64,000 bases of DNA from Lepidostoma basale (Eukaryota; Arthropoda; Insecta; Trichoptera; Lepidostomatidae): contig JAHDVF020000729.1 of NCBI GenBank assembly GCA_022606425.2, positions 1,984,001-2,048,000 of the forward strand, written 5' to 3'. The notes under the pieces were generated by a model. That model ran no database searches. It was given only the letters and a program-made list of their open reading frames with translations, and was not told where the DNA came from. Below, piece by piece: positions 33,016 through 44,272 of this stretch. The translations under genes were made by a program, and so were the position numbers. Positions within the stretch are counted from its first letter, which is position 1. Each line of letters begins with the position of its first letter.

Positions 33016-33552
33016 TTTTTTGGGGGATGTGGTGAGAGTTAAAAGCAGTGGAGGTTTCAGCGTTTATTGCAGGTCACAAGTAATCATACGTTAACAGTAT
33101 TATGTACTCGTGATAGAGCGTGCGCCTGGACGTCGATAGCAGCTGGGGCTGATGGCTCGCTGGGTAGTGGCGTCGGTCGGCTGGAGCGAAGACTTGTCGG
33201 AAGTTATGTGGCATAGCAGTGTAGACAGTTACGTAGCTCGGTAGGAGGGTCGGAGGTTTCTCGTACGTAGACATGACGGCGTAGACTCGTGTCGGTTAGA
33301 AGTCGCAAGAAGGAATACTGTCCATGGTGGTCGGATGTACCGCTTTTATATGCTTTGCTTCCATTTTCACACGATGCTCTGCTTTAGTGACCTAGTGACC
33401 AAACTGAATAAATCTGGGCCCCGACTCATCAGTTTTGATAAGTAGGTTCTGGGTCAGGCATTTTCGGTTATTCGTTTCATATATTTCATCGTGAAATATG
33501 CTGGTTTAGCAGTTGAATTCCGCTTATATGGGTTATGCATTTAACCCCGACA
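33016..33552 (-). mobile_element. Probable solo LTR
   Basis: Read on the minus strand it starts TGTCGGGGTTAAATGC and has a promoter-like 'gcatataaaagcgg' near 33345. A G+C-rich 5' leader follows, then AATAAACGC near 33068 as polyadenylation signal and a C-rich end. AATTAT flanks it on both sides (33010-33015, 33553-33558). There are no internal gag/pol sequences, so it is a solo LTR. The short minus frame inside (66 codons) is LTR leader, not a gene. Confidence 0.5.
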
Positions 33553-34179
33553 AATTATCTACTATTTGGGTAGGTAACTAAGTCTTCAAAACTTATCTAA
33601 AAAATGAACTAAAAGAAGATAAAACTTCTTAATTATTGTATATTACCTTAGATAAAGCGTGTAAAGTTGATCAAAAATCGTTTAAAAAACAGTCACAGAA
33701 CAAATCGACAGACCTTGTTTACTAACAGCCAAGTGCAAATTACACCCTGTGACGGGGTCCATGTCTATTTGCGCGTGTAAACTCGAGAACACGGATACAT
33801 CCAGGAATACATTATTACCTTCCCGTCAGATACGTGTATTGCCCTCCCAACAAATACATACAGATCTCTAATCCGAAATCCCACCTAGTGAAATCTATGC
33901 AGGTATAAGTAATGACGCAAGCTGGGAATGTACTTGGGGTGTAAATAATTTGTGATGATAGATAAATAATATGTTGATTTTTGCGAAAAAGAACACCTCG
34001 TTGATATATGGGCATTACGATATGAGTTATGATATAAAAGAATAACCAGAAGTTGCTGAACACGTGGCAAGGTACTTAAATTCTCTAGAATACGAAAAAG
34101 TGGAGATAAACTCCCAACTAGAAGATTGGCAAACGATCATTCAACTCTCGATACCATCTTTGAGAATAACAACGAAGCT

Positions 34180-34470
34180 TTCGATATTTGTTTATTCAAT
34201 GGATTATATTTATGATTTTTGAAATAATGGCGTTAAACTCCATATATTTTTTTATATTTATAAAAACGATTGTTTTCTAGATGGTTTATAATATTTTATG
34301 CGAGTGGCATGTTTGCCCCGCTAAAGCATATTCATAAGATTTGATAATGCTCTACCAAGCCGAAACATGTTACTCTCAAAAAATATAACACATTTTCAAT
34401 AGAATCTATGGTTTCTTTAATACTAAATGTTATGAATCACAAAGGCAAAAAAATATTTTAAACTGTTTTA
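34180..34470. mobile_element. GAAAACG foldback MITE
   Basis: 'aaaaacgattgttttctagatggttt', 'gcatgtttgccccgctaaagcatattc', 'atttgataatgctctaccaagccgaaacatgtta' and a flanking 'ctccatat' and 'ggtttctttaatac' correspond to the longer family members at 40925 and 54440. Confidence 0.5.
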
Positions 34471-34499
34471 TTAAAACGATAAGAATAATATTTTTAACT

Positions 34500-34745
34500 T
34501 ACTATTCAGCTCTCATGATCTTCCTAGAGAAGTAAGGTTTCAGGTAGATAAAGCTGTTGTAATGATGGGCTGCCTGAGGTACGAGTATATCATATGGAGG
34601 AATAGAGATATGAGAACAGAGAGCATGGTAAGAATCTACCATATAAGACCTGTGTGTGACATATCCTCACTTATGGTATTGAGGCGAGGGTAGACACTGT
34701 CAATACCAAAAGTATGTTGAGGACAACGGACAGCCTAAATATCCG
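34500..34745 (+). pseudogene. RT-tail family B fragment
   Basis: EVRFQVDKAVVMMGCLRYEY, IIWRNRDMRTESMVRIYHIR, then stops. The YEY arises from a TACGAGTA scar (34580-34587) inserted in frame where family members read LRDIIWRN. Confidence 0.65.
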
Positions 34746-34758
34746 AACCGATAGACAT

Positions 34759-35242
34759 AGAAGGGGGAAAAATATTAGATTAAATGCGGTCTGGCATCCC
34801 TTTGCGATTTTTTGTTTTGTTTTTGTAAGGAACATAGAAGTTACCGCCACATACCCGAGGCTGTAATAGGGCGAAGCGCCCTTTTGTCAGCCCTGATATA
34901 GGGCGCAGGCTCCCTGGGCCTGTCCCCGGTCCATCCGGGACTTACATATAAAGACGGCAACAACAAGAGGGTGCCAGACCACATTTAATCTACCCCATCC
35001 TACTTCTATGCTCCGCTGTACTTTATTGAATAAATAAGAATAATATATAATACATGAACATTTCAGAAACATTATATAAAAGATAAAAAAAATAATCTCC
35101 TTGCGATTGGTATATATTAAATATAAATCCCGGATGGATGGGAAACAGGCCAAGGAAGTGCACGAGCGAGGATGACGAAAGGGCGACGCTGCGCTCTATA
35201 AAAACCTCGGGTATGTGGTGGGAACCCCCTTCTCTGTAACAA
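34759..35242. repeat. Two interleaved inverted repeats
   Basis: Block Y (34759-34811, 'tagattaaatgcggtctggcatccc') is inverted at 34965-35010. Block X (34828-34955, 'ccacatacccgaggct...catccgggacttacata') is inverted at 35112-35242. The order is Y, X, Y-inverse, X-inverse. Y may be the terminal repeat of a 250-bp element carrying X. The origin is unknown. Confidence 0.65.
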
Positions 35243-35317
35243 CAGGCTCTTAAGTCTATAAACCTTTAAAGAAGAATAAGAGAGATAATACACTATATTT
35301 GGAGAACCACTGATTAC

Positions 35318-35430
35318 CCTTGTGTACACCCTGGCACCTGCGGTACAAGGTTTCCGGGCGCTTGTGTGAAGTGTGAATTAACAAGGCACTTCACTGGGGA
35401 CTGGCCTCGGCGCGGACAACTGGGTGTGGT
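35318..35430 (+). pseudogene. Gag-like zinc-knuckle remnant
   Basis: A plus frame reads HPGTCGTRFPGACVKCELTR then HFTGDWPRRGQ. This is a CX2CX4HX4C knuckle whose last Cys is Trp, with the usual 'F.G.C.KC' context of non-LTR ORF1 proteins. It sits just upstream of the reverse transcriptase at 35504 but is not joined to it. Confidence 0.4.
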
Positions 35431-35503
35431 TAGGTTCAATTAGCCATTACTATTACGTTAGTAACGGTGCACTGAAGACAGGACCGGCATACGGCCATCT
35501 TAA

Positions 35504-37423
35504 TTTATCCCTTCTCTCGTGAAATTATCAGGGACATCAGAATTAAACATAAACACCACAAGAAATGGAAGTCTTCAGGTAACCTAGATTACTACAATCT
35601 TTTCAGTTATTATCGAGCCACGGTAAAACGCAAAGTGAGCTCTTCTTTTAAACAATATATATCAAATATTGGGACCGACATTTTAAGGAAACCCAATGAT
35701 TTTTGGAAATACATAAATTCTAAACGTCAGGATGGTGGTATCATCGATTCAATGACCTGGAAAGGCCAAGAAGTTCGCAATATTGAGGTTGCGAATGCCT
35801 TCGCTGAACACTTTGAATCTGTGTTTAGTTCTACCTCAAATTTAAATATCCACGACGACTCCCCAAATGTGACCAAGGGGGCTGAAAACATTTTCTTGGA
35901 TTTTGTTACCGAATGTGACGTATATAAGTCAATAAATCGATTAAAGAATTCGTCCTCTCTTGGTCCAGATTTTGTTCCAACCTTTATATTGAAAGGTTGT
36001 AACCATATCCTTAAAAAAACACTGTCGATAATTATCAATTGTTCACTACTCACGGGTGTCTTTCCGGAGCTCTGGAAGATTTCCAAAATCTCTCCGGTGT
36101 TTAAGAAGGGTACCAAATCGTGTGTTGAGAATTATAGACCAGTGGCGATCTTATCTTCCCCCGCTAAGGTATTTGAGGCAGTAATCCATAATTTTATTAA
36201 TCCTCAAATTGAACCCTTCATCATAAATGAACAACATGGATTTAGATCAGGCCGCTCGACAGTCACAAATTTAATGGTATTCACAAACTTTGTCACCAAG
36301 GCTCTCGATAAAGGCGCACAAATAGACTGTTCATACAGTGATTTTTCGAAGGCATTTGATAAGGTGGACCACCAACTGTTAATTCTAAAACTTCAGAGAA
36401 TGGGCTTTAGCAATCTTTTGCTGAAGCTCTTCTATAGTTATTTGTCTTCTCGAGTGCAGTACGTATCTTATGGACTGTATCAGTCATCAGTATTCCACAC
36501 TTCATCTGGAGTACCACAGGGTTCCATTTTAGGGCCGCTTCTTTTCACAATCTTCATCAATGATATATCAAATGTAATTGAGTCTTCAAAATTTCTCTTA
36601 TTTGCTGATGACTTAAAAATATTCAGTGAAATTCAGTCTCCTTCAGACTGCTTGAATCTCCAGCGCGATATAAAAAGCATCATGCAATGGAGTAAACATA
36701 ACAAATTGTTCTTCAACATCTCCAAGTGTTTTGTAATGTCATTTACAAGAGCAACTAAAACAATTTACTTCAGATATCTAATGGATGAAGCCCAGCTTGA
36801 AAGAGCGTCGACGTCCATGGATCTAGGGGTGTTGTTCGATGCTCGCTTGTCGTTTAGTTTTCACATAACTTCACTATGTAATAGCTCCCTCAAAATGCTT
36901 GGTTTTGTCATTAGAAACGCCAAGATTTTTCGTAATATTCAGGTGCTGAAGCGACTGTATAACTCTCTGGTGAGAAGTCGGTTGGAATTTAGTTCCATTA
37001 TCTGGGCGCCGCATGAGGTTCGATATTCCCTGATGGTGGAGAAGGTGCAGAAAAAATTTCTGCGATACCTCTATCTTGGGGAGTATGGATATTACCCGTG
37101 GCTCTTTCCAACTGATTTCTTGCTAGGGATGCTAGGCTACCAGTCACTCGAGAGGAGACGAGACATTCACTTGGGTGTCCATTTCTTTCGACTGATAGGC
37201 GGTTGTATACACAACTCAGAAATCCTGAGTGATGTAGGTCTGTTCGTCCCTGATAATTATCTTCGACAAAGGGGCCATAGATTGTCTCCCACGATGCAGA
37301 ACCAACCTGCCAATGGTTATGCCGGTAGGTAGAGCATTATCTTTGTTTAATCGTATCACCTCGGAGTTTGACATATTTTGTGATAGTTTGGCTCATCTGA
37401 GGGAAGCACTATCTTTATTATAA
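35504..37423 (+). pseudogene. Non-LTR reverse transcriptase (Jockey/CR1 group), 5'-truncated, one frameshift
   Basis: The frame is open upstream of the first ATG/GTG-like codon: YPFSREIIRDIRIK and KKWKSSGNLDYYNLFSYYR precede the usual start of homologous domains. RT motifs in order: SSSLGPDFVPTFILKGC; KISPVFKKGTKSCVENYRPV; NEQHGFRSGRSTVTNLM; SDFSKAFDKVDH; SSGVPQGSILGPLLF; catalytic FADD (36601-36612, LLFADDLKIF); DLGVLFD; then a thumb with FRNIQVLKRLYNSLVRSRLE. Near 37316 a one-base shift moves the end into another frame, MPVGRALSLFNRITSEFDIF to TAA at 37421-37423. The endonuclease domain is absent: the copy is truncated at about 35500. It was otherwise unbroken, so it is fairly young. An A+T-rich UTR and an (AAAT)n tail (37579-37603) follow. 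Confidence 0.85.
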
Positions 37424-37578
37424 TTGTATGGTATATTTATTTTATTAATTTGTCATGCATCTTATGTTTCTCGCTCTTTTTATTAATCTATTATGTATTA
37501 CTTATTATTGTGTATCTCTAACTTGTATCTTTAGTGTATTGAAAAAAAAAAAATCTGTAATGCTTTAGATATGTTTAA

Positions 37579-37603
37579 AAATAAATAAATAAAATAAATA
37601 AAT
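37579..37603 (+). repeat. (AAAT)n tail of the retrotransposon
   Basis: 'aataaataaataaaataaat' closes the element. No clear target duplication was found at the truncated 5' end. Confidence 0.7.
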
Positions 37604-37863
37604 CCCTGTCACAGTTTAGAGACAATGGTTCCATTGATGAAAACGTTTATTTATGAGCCATACTTGATTTGGTAAGTAATACTGTCATTATCGCAATACC
37701 TGAAACTATTTATACTATCGCTATCTTAAAAATTCGTATTTTTAAATAAATCTATAAATAATCCTCTTCTCATTATTCTTGGTCTAGGTCGTACTATTTG
37801 TGATGATGACAAAGGAACAAAGTAAATTGCTTATGAGATGAATGTCTGCATTTTCTGAATAAT

Positions 37864-38105
37864 ACGACCTTCGTGGCAGAGTGGTTACGAGCTCTGACAT
37901 CCATGCCGAAGGTCCTGGGTTCGATTCCCGGCGATGGCAGTGTGATTGTCACACTGTCTTTGGTCTGGTGTAGAATTCACGTGACAATAAAATGGCGATA
38001 GATTGGCTACCTATCACATGTCACGAGAATCAATATAATAGCTAAAAAATAAGTATTGTATACAGTAATTGGGTCCAAACGACTTGTTGTGTGCATAAAA
38101 AAATA
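37864..38105 (+). repeat. tRNA-derived SINE, best full copy
   Basis: The head 'ttcgtggcagagtggttacg' holds an A box (TGGCAGAGTGG) and 'gggttcgattcccgg' holds a B box (GGTTCGATTCC) at tRNA-like spacing. The 'ccttc...gaaggtc' arms mimic a tRNA stem. The body has 'cactgtctttggtctggtg', 'gaattcacgtgacaataaaatggcg', 'ctacctatcacatgtcacgagaatc' and an A-rich end. The internal pol III promoter looks intact. Confidence 0.9.
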
Positions 38106-38124
38106 AAAAAAATAAGAAGAAAAT

Positions 38125-38290
38125 CTTTTTCTAACTAACTAACTATCACGCCGTCTCCCCGAAGGGATAGGCAAAAATAATGGACTGCCACACTTTTCTT
38201 TCATGACATATTTCTCTCGATTCCTCAACATTCATACATCGTGTCATGAACGCGCGTCGATTTTTCGACTACGCACGTGGGAAATTTAAT
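38125..38290 (-). pseudogene. RT-tail family A 3' fragment
   Basis: Tail AACTAACTAACTATCACGCC, then the minus-strand 'tctcgattcctcaacattcatac' and 'atgaacgcgcgtcgattt' blocks. Confidence 0.65.
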
Positions 38291-38439
38291 TTATTCAAAT
38301 ATAAATTTCAATTTCGAACATGTAAACATTCGAAGTAACGTGCGTGCATGGCACGATGTATGCATCTTGAGGAAAAATAAATAAAACATTATTTCTTAAA
38401 TGTTTAGTTTATATAAGCATTCATTAGCAAGATGTCTAA

Positions 38440-38810
38440 AAGCAATTTGGTTGGTTTTTGTTTATAAGTGATGATACACCTAATTTTCTAACGAAAATCT
38501 TATTAATTCACCGAGCCAGAACATACCGAGGTAATTTAATAAAGCAAGTTCCCTTACTATCAGTCTTGGGCCATTGCCGCTACTGGGGGGGCATTTTTCT
38601 TGGCGCCCTGAGACGCATTTCATTAAGTCTCGTGAAAGTCTACTCTTAATGGAAAGCTGAGATTTAATTACTATTTCGTTACTCCCCAGGGCCTTGTTAT
38701 GTGGGATGCTGAGATAGGCCCGGAGAGGCGCCCCAGCAGAGTAACTTAGCCTTCTGCCGGCTAAATTGCCAGTCTTCGGTCTTCGCATCAGTTACGTCAA
38801 CCATTGATTG
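38440..38810. other. G+C-richer unassigned stretch
   Basis: A minus frame of 102 codons (RRPKTGNLAGRRLSYSAGAP, SIPHNKALGSNEIVIKSQLS) is open through 38480-38788. It has no recognised domain, no partner copy and no splice signals that I trust. It could be a retrotransposon leader or an unknown repeat. Confidence 0.25.
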
Positions 38811-39062
38811 GTTCAAACTGACTTACATGGTAGAACTAATTATATTTGTTAGATTTTTTTTACGTAAGTGTTTCTATATATAATAAAGACCCATTTATCG
38901 TTCAAAATAATATTATTTAAAATTTTTTTTAATGAACGTGGAAGTATATGTTCAAACGTGACACGATCAAATTAATTAAAAAATTAATGTCGAAAAATGA
39001 ATGATGTTATTTGAAATTTCATGCTAGAAGCTCATTGTAAACAATGAAAATATTTTTTTTAC

Positions 39063-39105
39063 ATACCAAACATGTTTCGGACACACAAGCCCTTCATCAG
39101 GATAT
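39063..39105 (-). ncRNA. Hammerhead-ribozyme-like motif
   Basis: The minus strand has intact CTGATGA, GGGC...GTCC, GAA, ACATGT and U at the cleavage position. Stem I is ATATC with GGTAT. One base of stem I next to the core is missing compared with 27089-27132. Confidence 0.5.
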
Positions 39106-39120
39106 TATATAAATATAAAT

Positions 39121-39636
39121 ATTAAATGTGTTCTTGTGCCGACCCTTATGTATGGAAGTGAAGCATGGAACTGGCAAAAGAAGGATGAATGTAGAATACA
39201 TGCAGTAGAAATGAGATCTCTAAGACAAATGTGTGGCAAATCTGTATATGATAGAGTGACAAATGCAAGTATAAGAAGTGAATGTAGTGCGAATGAAAGT
39301 GTTATGAACAAAATAAGGAAATGGTCATTAAGATGGTTTGGACACATGGAATGAATGAGTGAAGACAGAATGGTAAAGAAGATATATGTAAACGGTGTGA
39401 ACGGAGTAAGAAATAGAGGAAGGCCGAGGAAAACGTGGCCCGATCAAATCAATCAAATATTGAACGTCGGTCACGTGAGGAGTCGGAGAAATTGACGTGC
39501 GTGCATGACAAGTGTATGAATGTAGAGGAACGACAGAAGTATGTCAGGACAGAACAATGTGGCGTTCCATTCTTTCTGCCTATCCCTCCGGGGAGACAGC
39601 GTGATGGTAAGTTAGTTAGTTAGTTTTTTAAAAATT
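39121..39636 (+). pseudogene. RT-tail family A insertion
   Basis: LMYGSEAWNWQKKDECRIHA, SLRQMCGKSVYDRV and RWFGHM are open, then a stop and frameshift. NRGRPRKTW follows, with the end 'gcgtgatggtaagttagttag'. Confidence 0.75.
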
Positions 39637-39759
39637 AAAAATATTATAATTTTTTTTACAAATGTGGTCAGTTTTGACAGATTTTTAAACGATTAAATAA
39701 TATCTATAAACTTCAACCACCCACTATTATTATTTCATATAGCCTAACAAACTTTGTTA

Positions 39760-40150
39760 TAGGTACCAGAAGATGACAGCAAGCTGCCGAAATCGGACAA
39801 GGCTATAAACATAAGTGGAATATACGGCAAGAAGAACAATCCAGTCAATCATTGACCAGCTGGGTATCAAAGCAAGACTCTCGCGGATGTGTTCTCAGAA
39901 AGTGATGAAATATTTTGGATATATAGCCCGGAGAGATCAGGACAACCTTGAAAAGCTCATCATCATGGGCAAAGTAGAGGGAAGGCGACCACAGGGACGA
40001 CCACCGAACCGCTGGTACGATCAAATCAGGAATCTGACGGGCCTTTCATTAGCTGCAGCCTGGAGACTGACGGTTGACAGGAGCGCATGGCGTGCCATGG
40101 TCAGTGGCCCTGACATACATGGACACGATCCTCAATCATGAGAAATACGA
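39760..40150 (+). pseudogene. RT-tail family D, longest copy
   Basis: It opens with a piece of the 5010-type foldback ('agatgacagcaagctgccgaaatcgg'), then YTARRTIQSIIDQLGIKARL, VMKYFGYIARRDQDNLEKLI, GRRPQGRPPNRWYDQIRNLT and the end DPQS stop. The last 108 codons are open. GHIARRD-type and GRPPKRW-type words define the family. Confidence 0.7.
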
Positions 40151-40164
40151 CTGAGAAGAAGAAG

Positions 40165-40295
40165 AAGATATGACACGTTGTATGAATGTTGAGGATAAAA
40201 GGATAGAAGTGTCAGGAAAGAACAACAGTGCGCCGATCAATTCTTTCGGCCTATCTCTTTGGAATGACGGCATGATGGTTACTTAGTTAGTAAGT
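40165..40295 (+). pseudogene. RT-tail family A 3' fragment
   Basis: 'gacacgttgtatgaatgttgagga' to 'gacggcatgatggttacttagttag'. Confidence 0.55.
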
Positions 40296-40774
40296 TAATC
40301 TTTAGAAATCTGTCGATCTAAGAATTTTAACATTATGTACTAAATAATATTTTTTTACTTTATTTTCGCGTATTTTAATACATGCATACAAGTTTAATGA
40401 GATTGTATGTTAAATGTTAAAACTATTGTTTTAACTAATCATACGAATATTATTTAAAAATATTTTTAAATATTAAATTATCACAGAACTAAAACCAAAC
40501 CCGAAACTCCGTTGTTTAGATTGCTGACATACAAAGTAATCGCAATAGATTACGTTCGAAAACACCCCTTGTCAGGTAAATTACTTCATTAGCTACATGA
40601 ATATTATATTCAATCAACCCATACCAATATTTGTAAACCCTCAAAGTATCAAATATCGATTTATCAGAGGTGAAGAACATTACTTTCATAATATTGCTCT
40701 GATATTAAAGTCTAGTTTTTAGAAAAATTAATAGATAAATAAAATGTGTTACGATTTAAATAAATTCTATAACT

Positions 40775-40910
40775 AAATAACTAAGTAACTAACAAACTAC
40801 CACGACGTCTCCCTCAAGGGGTAATCAGAAATAATGGACCACCACACTGTTTATTCCTGCCTTCTACTGCTTCAGCTTTATACTTCTCTTGCTTCCTCGA
40901 CATTCGAAGT
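40775..40910 (-). pseudogene. RT-tail family A 3' fragment
   Basis: Tail 'aactaaataactaagtaactaac' and 'accacgacgtctccctc', then the 'cttgcttcctcgacattc' block. Confidence 0.55.
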
Positions 40911-40919
40911 GAATATTTC

Positions 40920-41200
40920 ATATTCACAAAACCGTCAATTGTCTAGAAGTTTTATTATATTTAAAAAACGTTACATATATCGCTTTGCTAGGTTTTATTA
41001 AATATAACACAAATCGAAAGCGTATCCGTTTTTATACCCGACCTAATAGAGTTTATATATTTTATGAGGATTTTCCCTTCGTATTAATTATTCAATATGC
41101 AGTTTTACATCATTGTTCATGAAACAATAAATAAGGATTTCCCCTTCGTCTTAATTTCGCTTTTCCCTCCATTTTAATTTTTCATTAAGTATGTGAGTAT
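40920..41200. mobile_element. GAAAACG foldback MITE
   Basis: 'cacaaaaccgtcaattgtctagaagttttattat' and the trailing 'cgtattaattattcaatatgcagttttacatcattgttc' block as at 27630 and 54600. The last segment is partly duplicated in tandem. Confidence 0.5.
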
Positions 41201-41549
41201 CGATTTTGTATTTAAATTATACATTGCGGAAGGGCGTCTGTGGTCCGATACATACAAAAAGCACAACAAACTACAAAGTTTTAAAATATGTTTTTTCAAA
41301 TTATTCTAATTTAATAAAGAGTTAAATATTACTGTTCACGAATCAAAAAAAAATATCGAAATAAAATAAATTGTCGTTTTATAGAATAATAAGATGACTA
41401 AGAATGGGACGAAAACCAATTTTGGTCCGATGGCCATTACACTCAACTTCTATTACAGAATGTCTAAAAACTTGAGTAAAAGCAGATACCGTGCTTTTGA
41501 TTAAAATTCTTAATATCAAATGATGGTTTAACGTAATTGAATTAATAGT

Positions 41550-42251
41550 AACTGTGTATAGTAACTGTATATAGTAACTGTATATACTCGTAGTAATTGT
41601 GTATAGTTACTGTTTATAGTAACTGTGTATAGTAACTGTGTATAGTAAATGCATATAGTAACTGCGTATAGTAACTGTGTATAGTAACCGTGTATGGTAA
41701 CTGTATATAGTGACTGTGTTAAGAAACTGTGTATAGTAAATGTGTCTAATAACTATGTATAGTTACTGTGTATAGTAACTGTGTATAGTAACTGTGTAAA
41801 GTAAATGTGTATAGTAACTGTGCATAGTAACTGTATATAGTACTTGTGTATAGTAACTGTTTACAGTAACTGTGTATAGTAACTGTGTATAGTAAATGCA
41901 TATAGTAACTGCGTATAGTAACTGTGTATAGTAACCGTGTATAGTAACTGTATATAGTGACTGTGTTAAGAAACTGTGTATAGTAAATGTGTCTAATAAC
42001 TATGTATAGTTACTGTGTATAGTAACTGTGTATAGTAACTGTTTAAAGTAACTGTGTTTAGTAACTGTGTATAGTAACTGTATATAGAAACTGTGTATAG
42101 AAAATGTGTATTGTAACTGTGTATAGTAACTGTATTAAGTAACTGCGTATAGTATCTGTGTATAGTAACTGTGTATAGTAACTGTGTATAGTAACTGTGT
42201 ATAGTAACTGTGTATAGTAACTGTTTATAGTAACTGTGTATAGTAACTGTG
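41550..42251 (+). repeat. Minisatellite, 13-bp unit ACTGTGTATAGTA
   Basis: About 54 units over 700 bp, with variant units (ACTGCG, AACCGTG, AAATGTGTC). A block beginning 41644 recurs at 41891 with the same order of variants: an offset of 247 bp, i.e. 19 units. A TACTCGTA scar (41585-41592) breaks one unit. The 3' end units (42150-42240) are the most uniform. Confidence 0.9.
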
Positions 42252-42254
42252 GGT

Positions 42255-42980
42255 AACGTCAGCCGTGTGGATGTATCAGAAACAATTTAAATTATCCAGA
42301 GCATTATTTTCGACAATTTAATTTGCAATAATTGGAACCGAATCGATATTGACACAATGGAATTATTCTTTTTGTATGCAAAATAAATTAAATTGGAAAA
42401 GATTCAAACAAAACTCCGCTACTACTTGGAAGCTTTCATATTTTATCGTATATACATATGCTAAATAATTTAATTGTTTGATTCTAAATGTATATAACCA
42501 TTCTACAGCAAATGTTACTGGAATTGTTTGAATAACATTTTAATTTTCCATTCACTTCTACGAAAAATATCAACTTGTTAATACAAGTTCATTTATTTAA
42601 GCATAAAGCAAGCACGACCAATATTCTTTTAATTTTTTTTTCTATATTAAGGACTGGCTTTGTTTGATTATGAAACGAGTTTTTATTAAAATTATATGCA
42701 ATAAATGAAGTTCTTCATTTTTCCCCAAACGAAAGGTTTGGTTGAATAACGTGAGATTCTATAAAAGTAAATCAGGAACAACCGACTTAACATTTTTACC
42801 CATGAGCTAAGTTTGTAGGTATACGCGAAAATAGTTTTGACCATAAAAATCGCATCTAGTTGGGGTAGAGAATTTTTATGACGAGAAATTCAAGTCCGTA
42901 AACGTGCTCAAGGATTTGAGGATCAGCCATTGCTTGAAAAATCATTCCAGAGTATAGAAATTCTCATTGTGGATTGTGTG
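42255..42980. other. Unique A+T-rich DNA
   Basis: No repeat-family copy and no supported frame. Confidence 0.4.
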
Positions 42981-42984
42981 TTTT

Positions 42985-43240
42985 AACACTTTTCTTTCCT
43001 GACATATTCTCTCACTTCCTCGACAGAGCTAGAAATAGAGGAAGACCGAGGAAAACGTGGTACGATCAAACTAATTAAATATTAAATGTCGGTCACGTAA
43101 GGAGTCGGAGAAATCGACGTGCGTGCATGACAAGATGTATGAATGTAGAGGAAGTCAGAGAAGTATGTCAGGACAGAACAGTGTGGCGTTCCATTCTTTC
43201 TGCCTACCCCTCCGTGGAGACGGCGTGATGGTTAGTCATT
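42985..43240 (+). pseudogene. RT-tail family A 3' end with an inverted stub
   Basis: Bases 42988-43024 are a minus-strand family A piece ('cacttttctttcctgacatattctctcacttcctcgac'). It abuts the plus-strand end (NRGRPRKTWYDQ onward to 'ggcgtgatggttag') at 43028. The inverted stub next to a truncated 5' end looks like twin priming during retrotransposition. Confidence 0.6.
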
Positions 43241-44161
43241 TAAAAAAAAACTAATAACTTTTAATATTAATATTTAATTTTGTACAACATTATCAAAAAC
43301 ATGGTTCGAAAATCAACATAATGATCACAAACACATTTATGTTAACTATTAATATAGTCGCGTGCACCAGGGTTCTTCTTTAAGAGATTGGAAAATCTGC
43401 ATAGAAGTAGCTTGGGATATTTACTTTGAAAATCTTTGAATTCTATTTTAGTCAGTTTGGCCAATTTGAAAATTGAAAATGTAAATTGAAGCACCCTGCA
43501 TTTACGGTATCGGTATCACAGAATAACCAATCAGAGACGTTCTGCCTGGAGCTTTTATTGCAACCATCATCTGTAGATATAAAACGGAAAATGTCAAGAG
43601 CATTCTGTTTGCAAAAGTTCATTTGAACTAATTAATTAAAAGTTATAAAAATAGATAGTTTTAAACATATTCCATTGCTGAAATACGTAAAAAATACTTT
43701 AAATTTATCTGAAGCCGCTAGACATCTCCTTAGCAGAGTTGTTAGTGAACTTTATAAAAAAAATGTACAGCTGAAGATTTAAACTAAAAACTGAAAATAA
43801 TTACTTCACCTTGAGTCAGCGACCAAGGAGCTATGGGTGCATTATGTTAAAAAAAAGTAAATACAACCACAGCCCAGTATCATTTTCAATTTAATGGTCA
43901 AAAATGGTTTAAGAAGTCTCAGGAACCAGGTCTCATAAAATAAATATAAACTTTCAATCAAAAACTTCAAATTGTAGTGAATTGTGACTCTTCGGTGATA
44001 TAAAATAAATTTAAGTGACATTCCAGATACTCCTCTCCTTAACACAATACATTATCTTCTTAAGGATAGTAAGAGAAACGCAAATAAATAAATAAATGTT
44101 TAAATATATTTACCTTTTTTTACACTTTGTTTATACAAGACTTACATTAAAAAAAAAAAAT

Positions 44162-44204
44162 TACGTAGACATGTTTCGGACAACGAGCGATTCTTCAGGG
44201 ATAC
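44162..44204 (-). ncRNA. Hammerhead-ribozyme-like motif, stem II altered
   Basis: The minus strand has CTGAAGA, GAA, ACATGT and C intact, but stem II reads TCGC...TGTCC and pairs poorly. Confidence 0.4.
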
Positions 44205-44272
44205 ATATTTTAATATAAAGATACATATTTAAAAAAGGAATAAATTGTTTTAAACGTGTATCTTTATAATAT

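Larger units (their letters stand above)
39050..39700. mobile_element. Hammerhead-foldback element split by a family A insertion
   Basis: The left part 39050-39120 holds the minus-strand motif (39063-39105). The right part 39640-39700 resumes with 'aaaatattataattttttt' and 'tgtggtcagttttgacaga', as in the unbroken copy at 27110-27180. Confidence 0.65.

Noticed and set aside
35727..36116. Minus-strand 129-codon frame in the reverse transcriptase
   Set aside because: Antisense shadow of a clear RT domain.
37864..37940. A genuine tRNA gene
   Set aside because: A and B boxes are present, but the acceptor and anticodon arms do not fold fully and the sequence continues into the SINE body found in several copies.
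41550..42251. CRISPR-like array or coding repeat
   Set aside because: Simple 13-bp tandem units without spacers, in eukaryotic DNA; frames are closed.
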